Assembly: GCA_016937595.1 (NCBI GenBank)
Contig: JAFHKH010000006.1
Span: 1-34,340 of the forward strand
Direction: 5' to 3'
Length of the DNA: 34,340 nucleotides
DNA from: Pseudomonas cedrina subsp. fulgida
Lineage (GTDB): Bacteria > Pseudomonadota > Gammaproteobacteria > Pseudomonadales > Pseudomonadaceae
Shown here: positions 1 through 8,591 of the stretch, piece by piece
How the letters are laid out: each line of letters starts with the position of its first letter
Numbering within the stretch: position 1 is the stretch's first letter
Translations under genes and position numbers: made by a program
Notes under the pieces: generated by a model
Database searches by the model: none
What the model saw: only the letters and a program-made list of their open reading frames with translations
What the model was told of the DNA's origin: nothing

Positions 1-20
1 GCAAGCCCGCCCCCACAGGG
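1..20. repeat. REP-like fragment at window edge
   Basis: The first 20 bases carry the core (caagcccgc, then a C-rich stretch and cacagg) that resembles the repetitive extragenic palindromes scattered between genes in fluorescens-group Pseudomonas. It lies just downstream of the hppD stop codon, a usual REP location. Only one arm is visible because the window begins here. Confidence 0.45.
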
Positions 21-22
21 TT

Positions 23-1105
23 TTACGCCTCGTCGGTGTTCAACACGCCACGCCGCACCTGGTCACGCTCGATGGATTCGAACAGCGCCTTGAAGTTGCC
101 CTCGCCAAACCCATCGTCGCCCTTGCGCTGGATGAATTCGAAGAACACCGGGCCCATCAGGGTCTCCGAGAAGATCTGCAGCAGCAGGCGCTTGTCGCCT
201 TCGATGGAAGAACCGTCCAGCAGGATGCCGCGTGCGTGCAGTTGATCCACCGGCTCGCCATGGTTCGGCAAGCGGCCTTCGAGCATTTCGTAGTACGTGT
301 CCGGCGGCGCGGTCATGAAGCGCATGCCGATCTTCTTCAACGCGTCCCAGGTCTTGATTAAGTCATCGGTCAGGAAAGCCACGTGCTGGATGCCTTCACC
401 GTTGAACTGCATCAGGAACTCTTCGATCTGCCCGGCGCCCTTGGATGACTCTTCGTTCAGCGGGATGCGGATCATGCCATCCGGCGCACTCATGGCCTTG
501 GACGTCAGGCCGGTGTATTCACCCTTGATATCGAAGTAGCGCGCTTCCCGGAAGTTGAACAGTTTTTCGTAGAAGTTGGCCCAGTAGGCCATGCGCCCGC
601 GATAGACGTTGTGGGTCAGGTGGTCGATCACCTTCAGGCCAGCACCCTGCGGGTTACGCTCCACGCCTTCGAGGTACACGAAGTCGATGTCATAGATCGA
701 ACTGCCTTCGCCGAAACGGTCGATCAGGTACAGCGGCGCACCGCCGATGCCCTTGATCGCCGGCAGGTTGAGTTCCATCGGGCCGGTTTCGATGTGGATC
801 GGTTGTGCACCCAGCTCGAGCGCGCGGTTATAGGCTTTTTGCGAGTCCTTGACGCGGAACGCCATTCCGCACACCGACGGGCCGTGCTCGGCCGCAAAGT
901 AGGAAGCAATGCTGTTGGGTTCGTTGTTGAGGATCAGGTTGATCTCGCCCTGACGATACAGGTGCACATTCTTCGAGCGGTGGCGCGCGACTTTGGTGAA
1001 ACCCATGATCTCGAAGATCGGCTCCAGCGTGCCAGGGGTCGGCGAGGCGAGTTCAATAAATTCAAAGCCCATCAGGCCCATTGGGTTTTCGTATAGATCT
1101 GCCAT
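23..1105 (-). CDS. hppD: 4-hydroxyphenylpyruvate dioxygenase
   Basis: This non-haem Fe(II) enzyme converts 4-hydroxyphenylpyruvate to homogentisate in tyrosine catabolism, in the cytoplasm. The 360-residue product has the normal bacterial length and two vicinal-oxygen-chelate halves. The iron ligands are visible as His162 (DHLTHNV), His241 (IQHVAFLT) and Glu323 ([18 protein letters not shown]). They sit one position after the published P. fluorescens numbering, as expected when Met1 is counted. The start is supported by a GAGGTG ribosome-binding site six bases upstream on the minus strand. No other homogentisate-pathway gene is adjacent, so it appears to be transcribed alone. Confidence 0.97.
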   Translation of the reverse strand: MADLYENPMGLMGFEFIELASPTPGTLEPIFEIMGFTKVARHRSKNVHLYRQGEINLILNNEPNSIASYFAAEHGPSVCGMAFRVKDSQKAYNRALELGAQPIHIETGPMELNLPAIKGIGGAPLYLIDRFGEGSSIYDIDFVYLEGVERNPQGAGLKVIDHLTHNVYRGRMAYWANFYEKLFNFREARYFDIKGEYTGLTSKAMSAPDGMIRIPLNEESSKGAGQIEEFLMQFNGEGIQHVAFLTDDLIKTWDALKKIGMRFMTAPPDTYYEMLEGRLPNHGEPVDQLHARGILLDGSSIEGDKRLLLQIFSETLMGPVFFEFIQRKGDDGFGEGNFKALFESIERDQVRRGVLNTDEA

Positions 1106-1491
1106 GGTGGCACCTCATCATTCTCGTAATAAATACTGTTTATTTGCGAACAAGGATGAGGTGATTGGGTGGCGCGCAGGACAGGCCTCGCACCGTGCGG
1201 GCGAGGAAGTCACCAAAGATGAGGGCGGAGCCGAATAGCTTCATGGTGTCATCAGTCTCTGACGGCCTAGGCTTGCGTGAGCGCAAGTCCATATTCTTGT
1301 ATGCGTAAATCGATTCTACACAGCGTAACCGCGTTTGTCCGTATTCTTATCAAATCCCCATTGCCTTCGCGGGCGCAAGGAGTTTGTTCGCTAGGGTGCG
1401 GTCAATGCGCTGCCTGGCCTGGCCGGGCAAACCCTCAGGTCCGGCAAGCGTATTTGGGCGCAGCCCTCTATCATCAGATTGAATCTGACCC
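1106..1491. other. hppD / EAL-gene intergenic region
   Basis: This divergent gap of about 385 bp must hold the promoters of hppD (-) and the EAL gene (+). It contains a short hairpin (CTTGCG-tgag-CGCAAG, near 1272-1287) and an AT-rich stretch just upstream of hppD. I cannot assign a convincing -35/-10 pair or regulator site, and I see no small gene. Confidence 0.5.
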
Positions 1492-3053
1492 ATGGAACAG
1501 GCCGTTCACTTCATGCCACTGACCGTCAACGGCCCGCGAAAACGCGGCGCGCGTTACTTGATCACCGCCTTGAGTACCCTGCTGCCGATTGCAGTCGGGG
1601 TGGCCATTTTGCATTGGCAAGCCGAGCGTACCCTGCAACAAAGCACCGCCCAGACCGCCCAGGAAGCCGTGCGCCAGTTCGACCTGATGCTCGACAACGC
1701 CGCCCTCGCCGTCCAGGCGCTGCTGCCTTTGGCCGGCCAACCGTGCGACAACGCCACGCAATTGGCCCTGCGCGAACAAGTCACACGCGGACCGTTCGTG
1801 CGTGCAACCACCTTGTCCTGGCAAAAAAACATTTATTGCAGTTCTTTGTTTGGCGGCAGTTATGCATCGCCCGTCAACCCACAAGACTATGTGGAAGGTC
1901 AGCTATGGCTGATGAATGGCAATCCCGTAACGCCAGACACCGCGGTGCTGGTGTATCGACGGGTCGACGGCGATCAGGCGGCTTTGACGTCAATTGACGG
2001 TTATCACCTGACCAACACCCTGCGCCTGATCAGCCGTTACGCCCGCCTGGTGCTGCAAGTCGGCCCGAATTGGCTGGCGGCCGATGGCAAGGTGCATGAC
2101 AGCCCGGTGCCGGTATTTGCGGTGGCCCATCATCAGTTGGCCTCCGAGCGCTATCCCTACCGTGTCGAAGCGGGCATGCCGGCCGGCGAAGTGTGGCGGT
2201 ATATGCAGGCCCGATACCCGGCGCTGTTCAGCCTGGTGGTGTTCTTTGGCCTGCTGGCAGGCCTCTTGGCGCATTGGCTGCAAAAGCGCTCATCGGCACC
2301 CACCCAGGAGCTGCGACGGCGCTGGGCGCCAACGAGTTCATCCCTTACTTCCAACCGGTGGTGCGCGGCGATACCCGTGAATGGGCCGGCTGCGAGGTGC
2401 TGATGCGCTGGCAGCACCCGAAAGAGGGGCTGGTGCGCCCCGATCTGTTTATCCCGCTGGCCGAGCACTCGGGCCTGATCGTGCCGATGACCCGCGCCCT
2501 GCTGCGCCAGACCGCCACGCAACTGGCCCCCCACGCGGCGCGCTGGCGCCCTGGGTTCCACATCGGGGTGAATATCACCGCCCGCCATTGCCAGGACCTG
2601 GCGCTGGTAGACGACTGCCGTGAGTTTCTCGGTGCGTTTCCCGTGGGCCAGGTAACCCTGGTGCTGGAGTTGACCGAGCGTGAGCTGATCGTGCCCACCG
2701 ATATCACGCGTCGCCTGTTCGACGCGCTGCATCAACTGGGGGTGATGATCGCGATCGATGACTTTGGCACCGGCCACTCAAGCCTGGGTTATTTGCGCAA
2801 CTTCAATGTCGACTACTTGAAGATCGACCAGAGTTTTGTCGCCATGATCGGCGCCGATGCACTATCGCGGCATATTCTGGACAGCATCATAGAACTGTCC
2901 GGCAAGCTCGACTTGGGCATCGTTGCCGAAGGCGTGGAAACCGTTGAACAATGCGAATACCTGGCCGCCCAAGGCGTGGATTTCCTGCAGGGCTATCTGT
3001 TCGGCAGGCCGTTGCCGTGCGAAGAGTTCATTAAATTCCTGGACCGCCATTGA
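1492..3053 (+). pseudogene. CSS-motif/EAL cyclic-di-GMP phosphodiesterase, frameshifted as read
   Basis: The intact protein would be a 520-residue inner-membrane phosphodiesterase that degrades c-di-GMP. The N-terminal part has a transmembrane helix (about 21-42), a periplasmic CSS domain with Cys85 and the diagnostic YCSS motif (Cys116), and a second helix (about 243-262). In E. coli PdeC the equivalent cysteine pair forms a redox-sensitive disulfide that controls activity. The C-terminal EAL domain keeps its motifs: EVL in place of EAL, NITARH, LELTERE, DDFGTGHSSL, LKIDQSF, AEGVET and QGYLFGRP. The reading frame shifts at about 2319: adding one G after the cgacgg codons joins ...TQELRR to ALGANEFIPYFQPV exactly as family members read. 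As read, frame 1 ends at 2403. The chosen start lacks a strong ribosome-binding site; the ATG at 1513 is an alternative. Confidence 0.9.
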
Positions 3054-3173
3054 TTAGCCATACACTCAATACAGCGAAATTATGTTACCTGCACAAAAGA
3101 CATGATTTACTCACGGCGGATTAACTACTACAATTTTTCCTGCCTGTGCAGAATTCGCAGGACGACTTCTTTG

Positions 3174-3203
3174 TTGGGTCGCCTTAAAGCGCTTGGCTTA
3201 TAG
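3174..3203 (+). promoter_or_regulatory. Possible promoter of the mvaT/mvaU-family gene
   Basis: TTGGGT (3174-3179) and TTATAG (3198-3203) are separated by 18 bp and lie about 50 bp upstream of the TTG start, inside an AT-rich intergenic stretch. The match to sigma70 consensus is moderate and this is only a candidate. Confidence 0.3.
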
Positions 3204-3251
3204 CTTTGTCTGCCGTTGATATCAGCCAACTACACTATTGGAGTACAGATT

Positions 3252-3614
3252 TTGTCCAGACTCGCCGAATTTCGCGCAGCAGAAAAAGCCCTTCAAGAGC
3301 AGCTTGCGCAGCTGGAATCCCTGAAGAACGACGCCGGCCTGAAGAAAGAAATCGAATTTGAAGAAAAGCTTCAAGCCCTGATGAAGTCCTACGGCAAAGG
3401 CCTGCGCGACATTATTTCCATCCTTGACCCAAACCCCGGCAAGTCCAACATCAGCGCCGCCGCTCCAAAACAGCGCCGTGCGCGCGTGGTCAAGGTTTAC
3501 CAGAACCCGCACACCGGCGAGCTGATCGAAACCAAAGGCGGCAACCACCGCGGCCTCAAGGCGTGGAAAGAAGAGCACGGCGCCGCCACCGTAGACTCCT
3601 GGCTTCGTGGCTGA
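3252..3614 (+). CDS. mvaU: MvaT/MvaU-family H-NS-like xenogeneic silencer
   Basis: This small nucleoid protein binds AT-rich DNA and silences horizontally acquired genes in Pseudomonas. The product is 120 residues: an N-terminal coiled-coil oligomerisation region (roughly 1-60, rich in Glu/Lys/Leu), a linker, and the conserved DNA-binding end (KVYQNPHTGELIETKGGNH, then LKAWKEEHG). The start is TTG at 3252, because GGAG at 3240-3243 is correctly spaced from it and the resulting N-terminus (SRLAEFRAAEKALQEQLAQ) matches the family. The upstream ATG at 3216 has no ribosome-binding site. The sequence resembles MvaU/MvaV more than MvaT. It is monocistronic, with its own terminator. Confidence 0.93.
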   Translation: MSRLAEFRAAEKALQEQLAQLESLKNDAGLKKEIEFEEKLQALMKSYGKGLRDIISILDPNPGKSNISAAAPKQRRARVVKVYQNPHTGELIETKGGNHRGLKAWKEEHGAATVDSWLRG

Positions 3615-3631
3615 TCGCACTGCACTAACAA

Positions 3632-3660
3632 AGAGCCCCGCACATGCGGGGCTCTTTTTA
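3632..3660 (+). terminator. Rho-independent terminator after mvaU
   Basis: A perfect 10-bp stem, AGAGCCCCGC/GCGGGGCTCT with loop ACAT, is followed by a T run. It begins 17 bases after the stop codon. Confidence 0.93.
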
Positions 3661-3725
3661 TTCAACGGTTTGAAACGAACTTAAATAACCTTTCATCGTG
3701 TTCAGAATCATCGGACATTACACAC

Positions 3726-4262
3726 TTAAAGTTTCAGGCTATCGCGTACCGAACTGACTTCATCCTTGCTTGCCGCGTAGGCATCAGCCTGCCCTGCGTA
3801 TGAAAAAACATAGGCTTTATCGGTATCGACCGCGCCCACCAATGTTTGAGAAAGCACGTGGCGGCCGTTTTCAGTAATCACACAAGTAGTTTCCAACGCA
3901 TCAAGACGACTCAATGTTGTAGGGCGCATCTTGCTGCACACACTTTGATAGCCGCCTTGGGCGAAATCCTTCTGGATGGACTTGCGCATCTCCAACAGTA
4001 CGCCCTGCAGGTTAACCTTGTGCCCCGCTTCAATTGGCGTACCGGTCAACTCCATGACCATCAAGGTCGCGCCATTTTCATCGTTCTTGATTGCGCGCTG
4101 CCGAGAGACCGGCCGGGACGTTGCAGGGGCCGCATCGTCAGGCACCACGTCTTCGATCTGCCAGCCGCTGGGCCAATGAACTTGCGGGTCGGCGGCCAAT
4201 ACGAAGGAACTGCCCAACAGCACACACACAGCACTCAACAGCGGTTTACGAAATTCGATCAT
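3726..4262 (-). CDS. Secreted DUF4946-like protein
   Basis: The product is 178 residues if it starts at the Met encoded at 4260-4262, which gives a clean signal peptide (hydrophobic run LLSAVCVLLGSSFVLA, cleavage about ALA|ADPQ). The mature part contains WPSGWQIEDV, two conserved-looking cysteines (in YQSVCSKM and ETTCVITENG) and a C-terminal SSVRDSLKL. This resembles the Pseudomonas DUF4946 family, whose function is not known to me. The frame stays open another 52 codons upstream, but those residues precede the signal peptide and look non-coding. It is divergent from gloA. Periplasmic location is inferred from the signal peptide. Confidence 0.75.
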   Translation of the reverse strand: MIEFRKPLLSAVCVLLGSSFVLAADPQVHWPSGWQIEDVVPDDAAPATSRPVSRQRAIKNDENGATLMVMELTGTPIEAGHKVNLQGVLLEMRKSIQKDFAQGGYQSVCSKMRPTTLSRLDALETTCVITENGRHVLSQTLVGAVDTDKAYVFSYAGQADAYAASKDEVSSVRDSLKL

Positions 4263-4459
4263 CGCCAACACTACCCAAGGTTCAAGCACCGAAGTCTGAG
4301 CCCCGGCGCCCTCGGGTCGCAAGACCTGCGTCGGCTTTTTCATTTGGCGCCCCGCGCAGGCCTTGCGTATCATGGCCCGGTTGCACGGATGCCAGCCGCA
4401 AGCCAAGGAACCGCTCATCTCTTAGAGCAGCGTTTGCCCCACTTTTTTCTGGAGGGCCC

Positions 4460-4981
4460 ATGAGCCTGCACGAACTGAACACTTTCCCGGGCGTCACTGC
4501 CCAACCTGACAGCGCCACCCGCCATTTTGTGTTCAACCACACCATGCTGCGGGTCAAGGACATCACCCAATCGCTGGATTTCTATACCCGCGTCCTGGGG
4601 TTTTCCCTGGTTGAAAAGCGCGACTTCCCGGAAGCCGAATTCAGCCTGTACTTCCTGGCCCTGGTGGACAAATCCCAGATCCCGGCCGACGCCGCCGAGC
4701 GCACCCAATGGATGAAGTCGATCCCGGGCATCCTGGAACTGACCCACAACCACGGCACTGAAAACGATGCCGACTTCGCCTACCACAACGGCAACACCGA
4801 CCCACGTGGCTTTGGCCATATCTGCATCTCGGTACCGGACATCGTCGCCGCGTGCGAACGCTTCGAAGCCCTGGGCTGTGACTTCCAGAAGCGCCTGAGC
4901 GATGGCCGCATGAAGAGCCTGGCGTTCATCAAGGACCCGGATGCGTACTGGGTCGAGATTATCCAGCCCGCCCCCATGTAA
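4460..4981 (+). CDS. gloA: Lactoylglutathione lyase (glyoxalase I)
   Basis: Glyoxalase I isomerises the methylglyoxal-glutathione hemithioacetal to S-lactoylglutathione. The 173-residue product shows two VOC repeats with metal ligands His27 (FNHTMLRV), Glu93 (ILELTHNHG), His120 (GHICISV) and Glu166 (WVEIIQP). The length and the internal insertions match the longer, eukaryote-like, zinc-type glyoxalases (about 175 aa) rather than the 135-aa Ni-type enzyme of E. coli. Zinc preference is therefore an inference. The start has a good ribosome-binding site (CTGGAGGGCCC before ATG). The open frame continues upstream to 4091 without homology. Confidence 0.95.
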   Translation: MSLHELNTFPGVTAQPDSATRHFVFNHTMLRVKDITQSLDFYTRVLGFSLVEKRDFPEAEFSLYFLALVDKSQIPADAAERTQWMKSIPGILELTHNHGTENDADFAYHNGNTDPRGFGHICISVPDIVAACERFEALGCDFQKRLSDGRMKSLAFIKDPDAYWVEIIQPAPM

Positions 4982-5039
4982 GCGCACGGCGTGACGCAGA
5001 GCGTCACCGGATGCAGTCCCACGCAAACCTGGAAACGAG

Positions 5040-5070
5040 AAAAACCCCATGATCGCTCATGGGGTTTTTC
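5040..5070. terminator. Bidirectional terminator between gloA and ahpF
   Basis: A perfect 13-bp stem (AAAAACCCCATGA/TCATGGGGTTTTT, loop TCGC) has A/T ends on both sides. It can therefore stop transcription from gloA (+) and from ahpF (-), whose stop codons flank it. Confidence 0.93.
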
Positions 5071-5086
5071 CTGTCCGGGCCGGAAT

Positions 5087-6651
5087 CTACGCGGGCGCGG
5101 AGGTGCGGATCAGGTGATCGAAAGCGCTCAAGGAAGCCTTGGCGCCCTCACCTACCGCAATCACGATCTGCTTGTACGGCACGGTCGTGACATCACCCGC
5201 CGCGAACACGCCTGGCAATGAAGTCTCGCCACGCGCATCGACGATGATCTCGCCGCGCGGCGTCAGCTCCACGGTGCCTTTGAGCCAGTCGGTGTTGGGC
5301 AGCAGGCCGATCTGCACAAAGATCCCCTCCAGATCGATGGTCTTGAACTCACCACTGTCGCGATCCTTGTACGCCAAGCCAGTGACTTTCTGGCCGTCAC
5401 CCTTCACTTCGCTGGTCAGCGCGCTGGTGATCACGTCAACGTTCGGCAGGCTGTAGAGCTTGCGCTGCAACACGGCGTCGGCGCGCAACTTGCTGTCGAA
5501 CTCGAGCAAGGTGACGTGGCTGACGATGCCCGCCAGGTCGATGGCCGCTTCAACGCCGGAATTGCCGCCACCGATCACCGCCACACGTTTGCCCTTGAAC
5601 AACGGACCGTCGCAGTGCGGGCAGAAGCACACGCCCTTGGCCTTGTATTGCTGCTCGCCCGGCACGCCCATTTCACGCCAGCGTGCGCCCGTGGCCAGGA
5701 TCAGCGTCTTGGACTTGAGGCTCGCGCCGCTTTCGAAACGGATTTCGTGCAAGTCTCCGGCATTTTTCGCTGGGATCAAGCGGCTGGCACGTTGCAGGTT
5801 CATGATGTCCACGTCGTACTGACGCACGTGGGCTTCGAGCGCGCTGGCCAGTTTCGGACCTTCGGTTTCCTGTACCGAGATAAAGTTCTCGATGGACATG
5901 GTGTCCAGCACCTGGCCACCAAAGCGTTCAGCGGCAACACCGGTGCGGATGCCTTTGCGCGCGGCGTAGATGGCTGCCGAAGAACCGGCCGGGCCACCGC
6001 CGACAACCAGGACATCAAAGGCGTCCTTGGCGCTGATTTTCTCGGCGGCTTTCTCGATGCCGCTGGTGTCGAGCTTGGCGAGGATTTCTTCCAGGCCCAT
6101 GCGGCCCTGGCCGAAGTTCACACCGTTCAAGTAAACGCTTGGCACCGCCATGATCTGGCGCTCGTCGACTTCAGCCTGGAACAGCGCGCCGTCGATGGCG
6201 ACGTGGCGGATGTTCGGGTTGAGCACGGCCATCAGGTTCAGCGCCTGGACCACATCCGGGCAGTTCTGGCAGGACAGCGAGAAGTAAGTCTCGAAGCTGA
6301 ACTCGCCTTTGAGCGCACGGATCTGTTCAATCACCTCGACACTGGCCTTCGACGGGTGGCCACGACTTGCAGCAGGGCCAGCACCAGCGACGTGAATTCA
6401 TGCCCCATGGGGATACCGGCAAAACGCAGGCTGATATCGGCACCTGGGCGGTTGATGGAGAACGACGGCTTGCGCGCATCATCCCCATCGGTTTTCAGCG
6501 TAATCAGCGTGGTGAGGCTGACCACATCTTGCAAAAGGGCGAGCATTTCCTGGGATTTCGCACCGTCGTCGAGGGAGGCGACGATCTCGATCGGCTGGGT
6601 GACCCGTTCCAGGTATGACTTCAACTGAGCTTTAAGATTGGCGTCCAACAT
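5087..6651 (-). pseudogene. ahpF: Alkyl hydroperoxide reductase subunit F, frameshifted as read
   Basis: AhpF is an FAD flavoprotein that passes electrons from NADH to AhpC. Restoring one base gives 521 codons, identical in length to E. coli AhpF. In order: the N-terminal thioredoxin-like region starting [17 protein letters not shown], its SCQNCPD redox disulfide, the FAD motif [18 protein letters not shown], the CPHCDGPLF disulfide, the NADH motif [14 protein letters not shown], and the C-terminal [14 protein letters not shown]. Frame is lost near 6363: the coding strand reads CAAGTCGTGGCCACCCG where CAAGTCGGTGGCCACCCG (LQVGGHP) is expected, so one G is missing. The upstream piece (6331-6651) and downstream piece (5087-6334) are parts of one gene. 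The start has AGGAAAT upstream. It follows ahpC, with a terminator between them. Confidence 0.93.
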
Positions 6652-6687
6652 ACGGGCGATTTCCTGTTAATTCGGTTTAGTGCAGAC

Positions 6688-6720
6688 AAAAAAACGCCCG
6701 AGCGAATCTCGCCCGGGCGT
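6688..6720 (-). terminator. Terminator between ahpC and ahpF
   Basis: On the minus strand an ACGCCCG/CGGGCGT stem with an inner GCGA/TCGC extension and a 3-nt loop is followed by seven T residues. It lies after ahpC and before ahpF, so ahpF is probably expressed by read-through or from its own promoter. Confidence 0.88.
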
Positions 6721-6781
6721 TTCGAGGGCGGTGCAGCTTACTTAAGGTGCGGCAAATTCCGCCCTGAGGTGTTTCACAGAC

Positions 6782-7345
6782 TTAGATCTTGCCGACCAGG
6801 TCCAGGGACGGAGCCAGGGTGGCTTCGCCTTCTTTCCACTTGGCTGGGCACACTTCGCCTGGGTGGGCAGCGACATACTGAGCAGCCTTGATCTTGCGCA
6901 GCAGTTCGGAAGCGTCACGGCCTACACCACCGTCGTTCAGTTCAACGATCTTGATCTGGCCTTCCGGGTTGATCACGAACGTACCGCGGTCCGCCAGGCC
7001 AGCTTCTTCGATCAGTACGTCGAAGTTGCGGGAGATGGTCAGGGTCGGGTCGCCGATCATGGTGTACTGGATTTTGCCGATGGCTGGCGAAGTGTTGTGC
7101 CAGGCAGCGTGGGCAAAGTGCGTGTCGGTGGAAACGCTGTAGATTTCGACGCCCAGCTTCTGGAATTCGGCGTAGTTGTCAGCCAGGTCTTCCAGCTCGG
7201 TTGGGCAAACGAAGGTGAAGTCGGCTGGGTAGAAGAACACGACCGACCACTTGCCTTTCAGGTCAGCGTCGGTGACATCTACGAAGCTGCCGTTTTTGAA
7301 TGCGGTGGCTTTGAACGGTTTTACTTGGCTGTTGATGATAGGCAT
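6782..7345 (-). CDS. ahpC: Alkyl hydroperoxide reductase subunit C (peroxiredoxin)
   Basis: This typical 2-Cys peroxiredoxin reduces hydrogen peroxide and organic peroxides and is recycled by AhpF. The 187-residue product matches the family length. The peroxidatic Cys47 sits in DFTFVCPTE and the resolving Cys166 in [15 protein letters not shown] segment stands where family members carry GGIGRD or GGLGRD. The start has GGAGAG upstream on the minus strand. An OxyR-type site and a -10 box lie upstream (7397-7462), consistent with peroxide induction. Confidence 0.97.
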   Translation of the reverse strand: MPIINSQVKPFKATAFKNGSFVDVTDADLKGKWSVVFFYPADFTFVCPTELEDLADNYAEFQKLGVEIYSVSTDTHFAHAAWHNTSPAIGKIQYTMIGDPTLTISRNFDVLIEEAGLADRGTFVINPEGQIKIVELNDGGVGRDASELLRKIKAAQYVAAHPGEVCPAKWKEGEATLAPSLDLVGKI

Positions 7346-7396
7346 CGTTGACTCTCCGTCAGGGTTTGAAAAGGGCTTGGTAAGTTGATGAGGTGA

Positions 7397-7402
7397 ATCC
7401 TA
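7397..7402 (-). promoter_or_regulatory. Putative -10 box of ahpC
   Basis: The minus strand reads TAGGAT here, 52 bp upstream of the ahpC start codon. A 17-bp spacer would put the -35 hexamer (GAGCCA, poor) directly against the OxyR-type site, the expected layout for a promoter that depends on OxyR contact with RNA polymerase. Confidence 0.55.
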
Positions 7403-7425
7403 CCCACTCTCTCGGCCGATGGCTC

Positions 7426-7462
7426 ATTGGCAAACCTGATGCTCACGATTGGGTTTTTCTAT
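7426..7462 (-). promoter_or_regulatory. OxyR-type binding site upstream of ahpC
   Basis: On the minus strand four half-sites occur at an exact 11-bp period: ATAG-N7-CAAT-N7-ATCA-N7-CAAT. The OxyR consensus is ATAG-N7-CTAT-N7-ATAG-N7-CTAT, and Pseudomonas sites often show CAAT in place of CTAT. Position just upstream of the -35 region of ahpC, a classical OxyR target, supports the call. The oxyR gene is not in the window. Confidence 0.72.
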
Positions 7463-7489
7463 CAGGAGACCGTATTAATAGAAGAAATC

Positions 7490-8422
7490 TCAAAGCAGCG
7501 GTGGCGTCGCCAATGCCATCCCAAGAAAGGGCGTTGCTTCAACATAGCGCATGGCAGATTTCATGTCGCTCCACCCGACGTAGCTCATCAGCGACTTCAA
7601 ATCCCAACCGCTGCGATGGGCCCAGGTCGCAAAACCGCGGCGTAGCGAGTGACTGGTGTATTGCTCGGCAGGGATGCCGGCGCGCTCCAGCGCCTGGCGC
7701 AGCAGCGGGATTACGCTGTTGGGGTGCAAGCCCTCCTCCCCCAGATTGCCCCAGCGATCAATGCCGCGAAACACCGGGCCCCGTACCAGCGCCGACGCAC
7801 TGAGCCATTCGCTGTAGGCTTGCACCGGGCACAAGCGCAGCAGCGCCGGGGTGTGATAGGTCTTGCCGAGGTTGTCGCGATCGCTTTTGCTGCGCGGCAG
7901 GTACAGGCTGATGCCCGCGCCGGGCGTGGCCTGGACATGCTCGATGGCGAGCCGACACAACTCATCGCTGCGAAAGCCACGCCAGAAGCCCAACAGGATC
8001 AGTGCGGTGTCACGCTTGGCGCGCAGCAAGCGTGGTGAGTCCTGTGCCAGGGCCGCCTCGTGCGCTTCGGCCTCAAGCGTGGCCACCACCTGCTCCAAAT
8101 GCTTGAGCTGCAACGGCTCGGCTTGTTTCTCCCGCGCCGGGTGCACGGCACGAATACCTCGGAGCACCTTACGCACCACAGGCGCCTTGGTTGGGTCGGG
8201 AAAGCCCTGGCTTGTGTGCCATTGCGCCAATGCCGACAGCCGCAGCTTCAAGGTGTTGACCGCCAGCGCCCCCGCATGCGCCACCAGATAGCGCGCCACG
8301 CTGTCGCTGGTCGCAGGCAGGAACCCGCCCCAACTCACTTCGAAGTGCTCGATGGCCGCGCGGTAACTGCGTCGTGTGTTGTCGCGGGTCGCGGCGTTGA
8401 GATAACGGTCCAGCTCGCTCAT
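7490..8422 (-). CDS. Tyrosine-family site-specific recombinase/integrase
   Basis: The 310-residue protein has an N-terminal SAM-like core-binding domain (about 1-100) and a catalytic domain with the full tyrosine-recombinase set: Arg151 (GFRSDELC), Lys179 (SKSD), His258 and Arg261 (HSLRRG), Trp284 in the second-histidine position (VGWSDM) and the nucleophile Tyr293 (AMRYVEA). It should cut and rejoin DNA through a 3'-phosphotyrosine. It diverges from a KfrA-like DNA-binding gene. I see no phage genes, no tRNA and no obvious att repeats nearby, so it does not look like the integrase of a resident island. Its substrate is unknown. It is not XerC/XerD by context. Confidence 0.87.
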   Translation of the reverse strand: MSELDRYLNAATRDNTRRSYRAAIEHFEVSWGGFLPATSDSVARYLVAHAGALAVNTLKLRLSALAQWHTSQGFPDPTKAPVVRKVLRGIRAVHPAREKQAEPLQLKHLEQVVATLEAEAHEAALAQDSPRLLRAKRDTALILLGFWRGFRSDELCRLAIEHVQATPGAGISLYLPRSKSDRDNLGKTYHTPALLRLCPVQAYSEWLSASALVRGPVFRGIDRWGNLGEEGLHPNSVIPLLRQALERAGIPAEQYTSHSLRRGFATWAHRSGWDLKSLMSYVGWSDMKSAMRYVEATPFLGMALATPPLL

Positions 8423-8542
8423 GGGGGCCTATTCGTACTGCTGGCGGGTGTATGGGCGCAATAAAAGCGTCTGACACGGGATAATACGCCAATATCCCAT
8501 CTGTTAAATCATGAATTTGAACGATTTTTCATTTGTGATATA

Positions 8543-8565
8543 GTATGTAAATACATATTACATAC
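8543..8565. promoter_or_regulatory. Perfect 8-7-8 dyad, candidate operator of the KfrA-like protein
   Basis: GTATGTAA (8543-8550) and TTACATAC (8558-8565) are perfect inverted repeats separated by 7 bp. They lie in the AT-rich divergent region 27 bp before the kfrA-like start codon. TTGTGA at 8533-8538 and a TATTAC-like hexamer at 8556-8561 could form a promoter overlapped by the dyad, which suits autorepression, a known behaviour of plasmid KfrA. Assignment to this protein is inference. Confidence 0.55.
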
Positions 8566-8591
8566 CACAGTACAAAATCGACGGAGACCCC

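Noticed and set aside
4091..4459. N-terminal extension of gloA
   Set aside because: The sequence before 4460 has no glyoxalase similarity and overlaps the divergent gene, whereas the ATG at 4460 has a strong ribosome-binding site.
5516..6628. 370-codon plus-strand open frame
   Set aside because: It is antisense to ahpF, which has full family motifs; no domain is seen in this frame.
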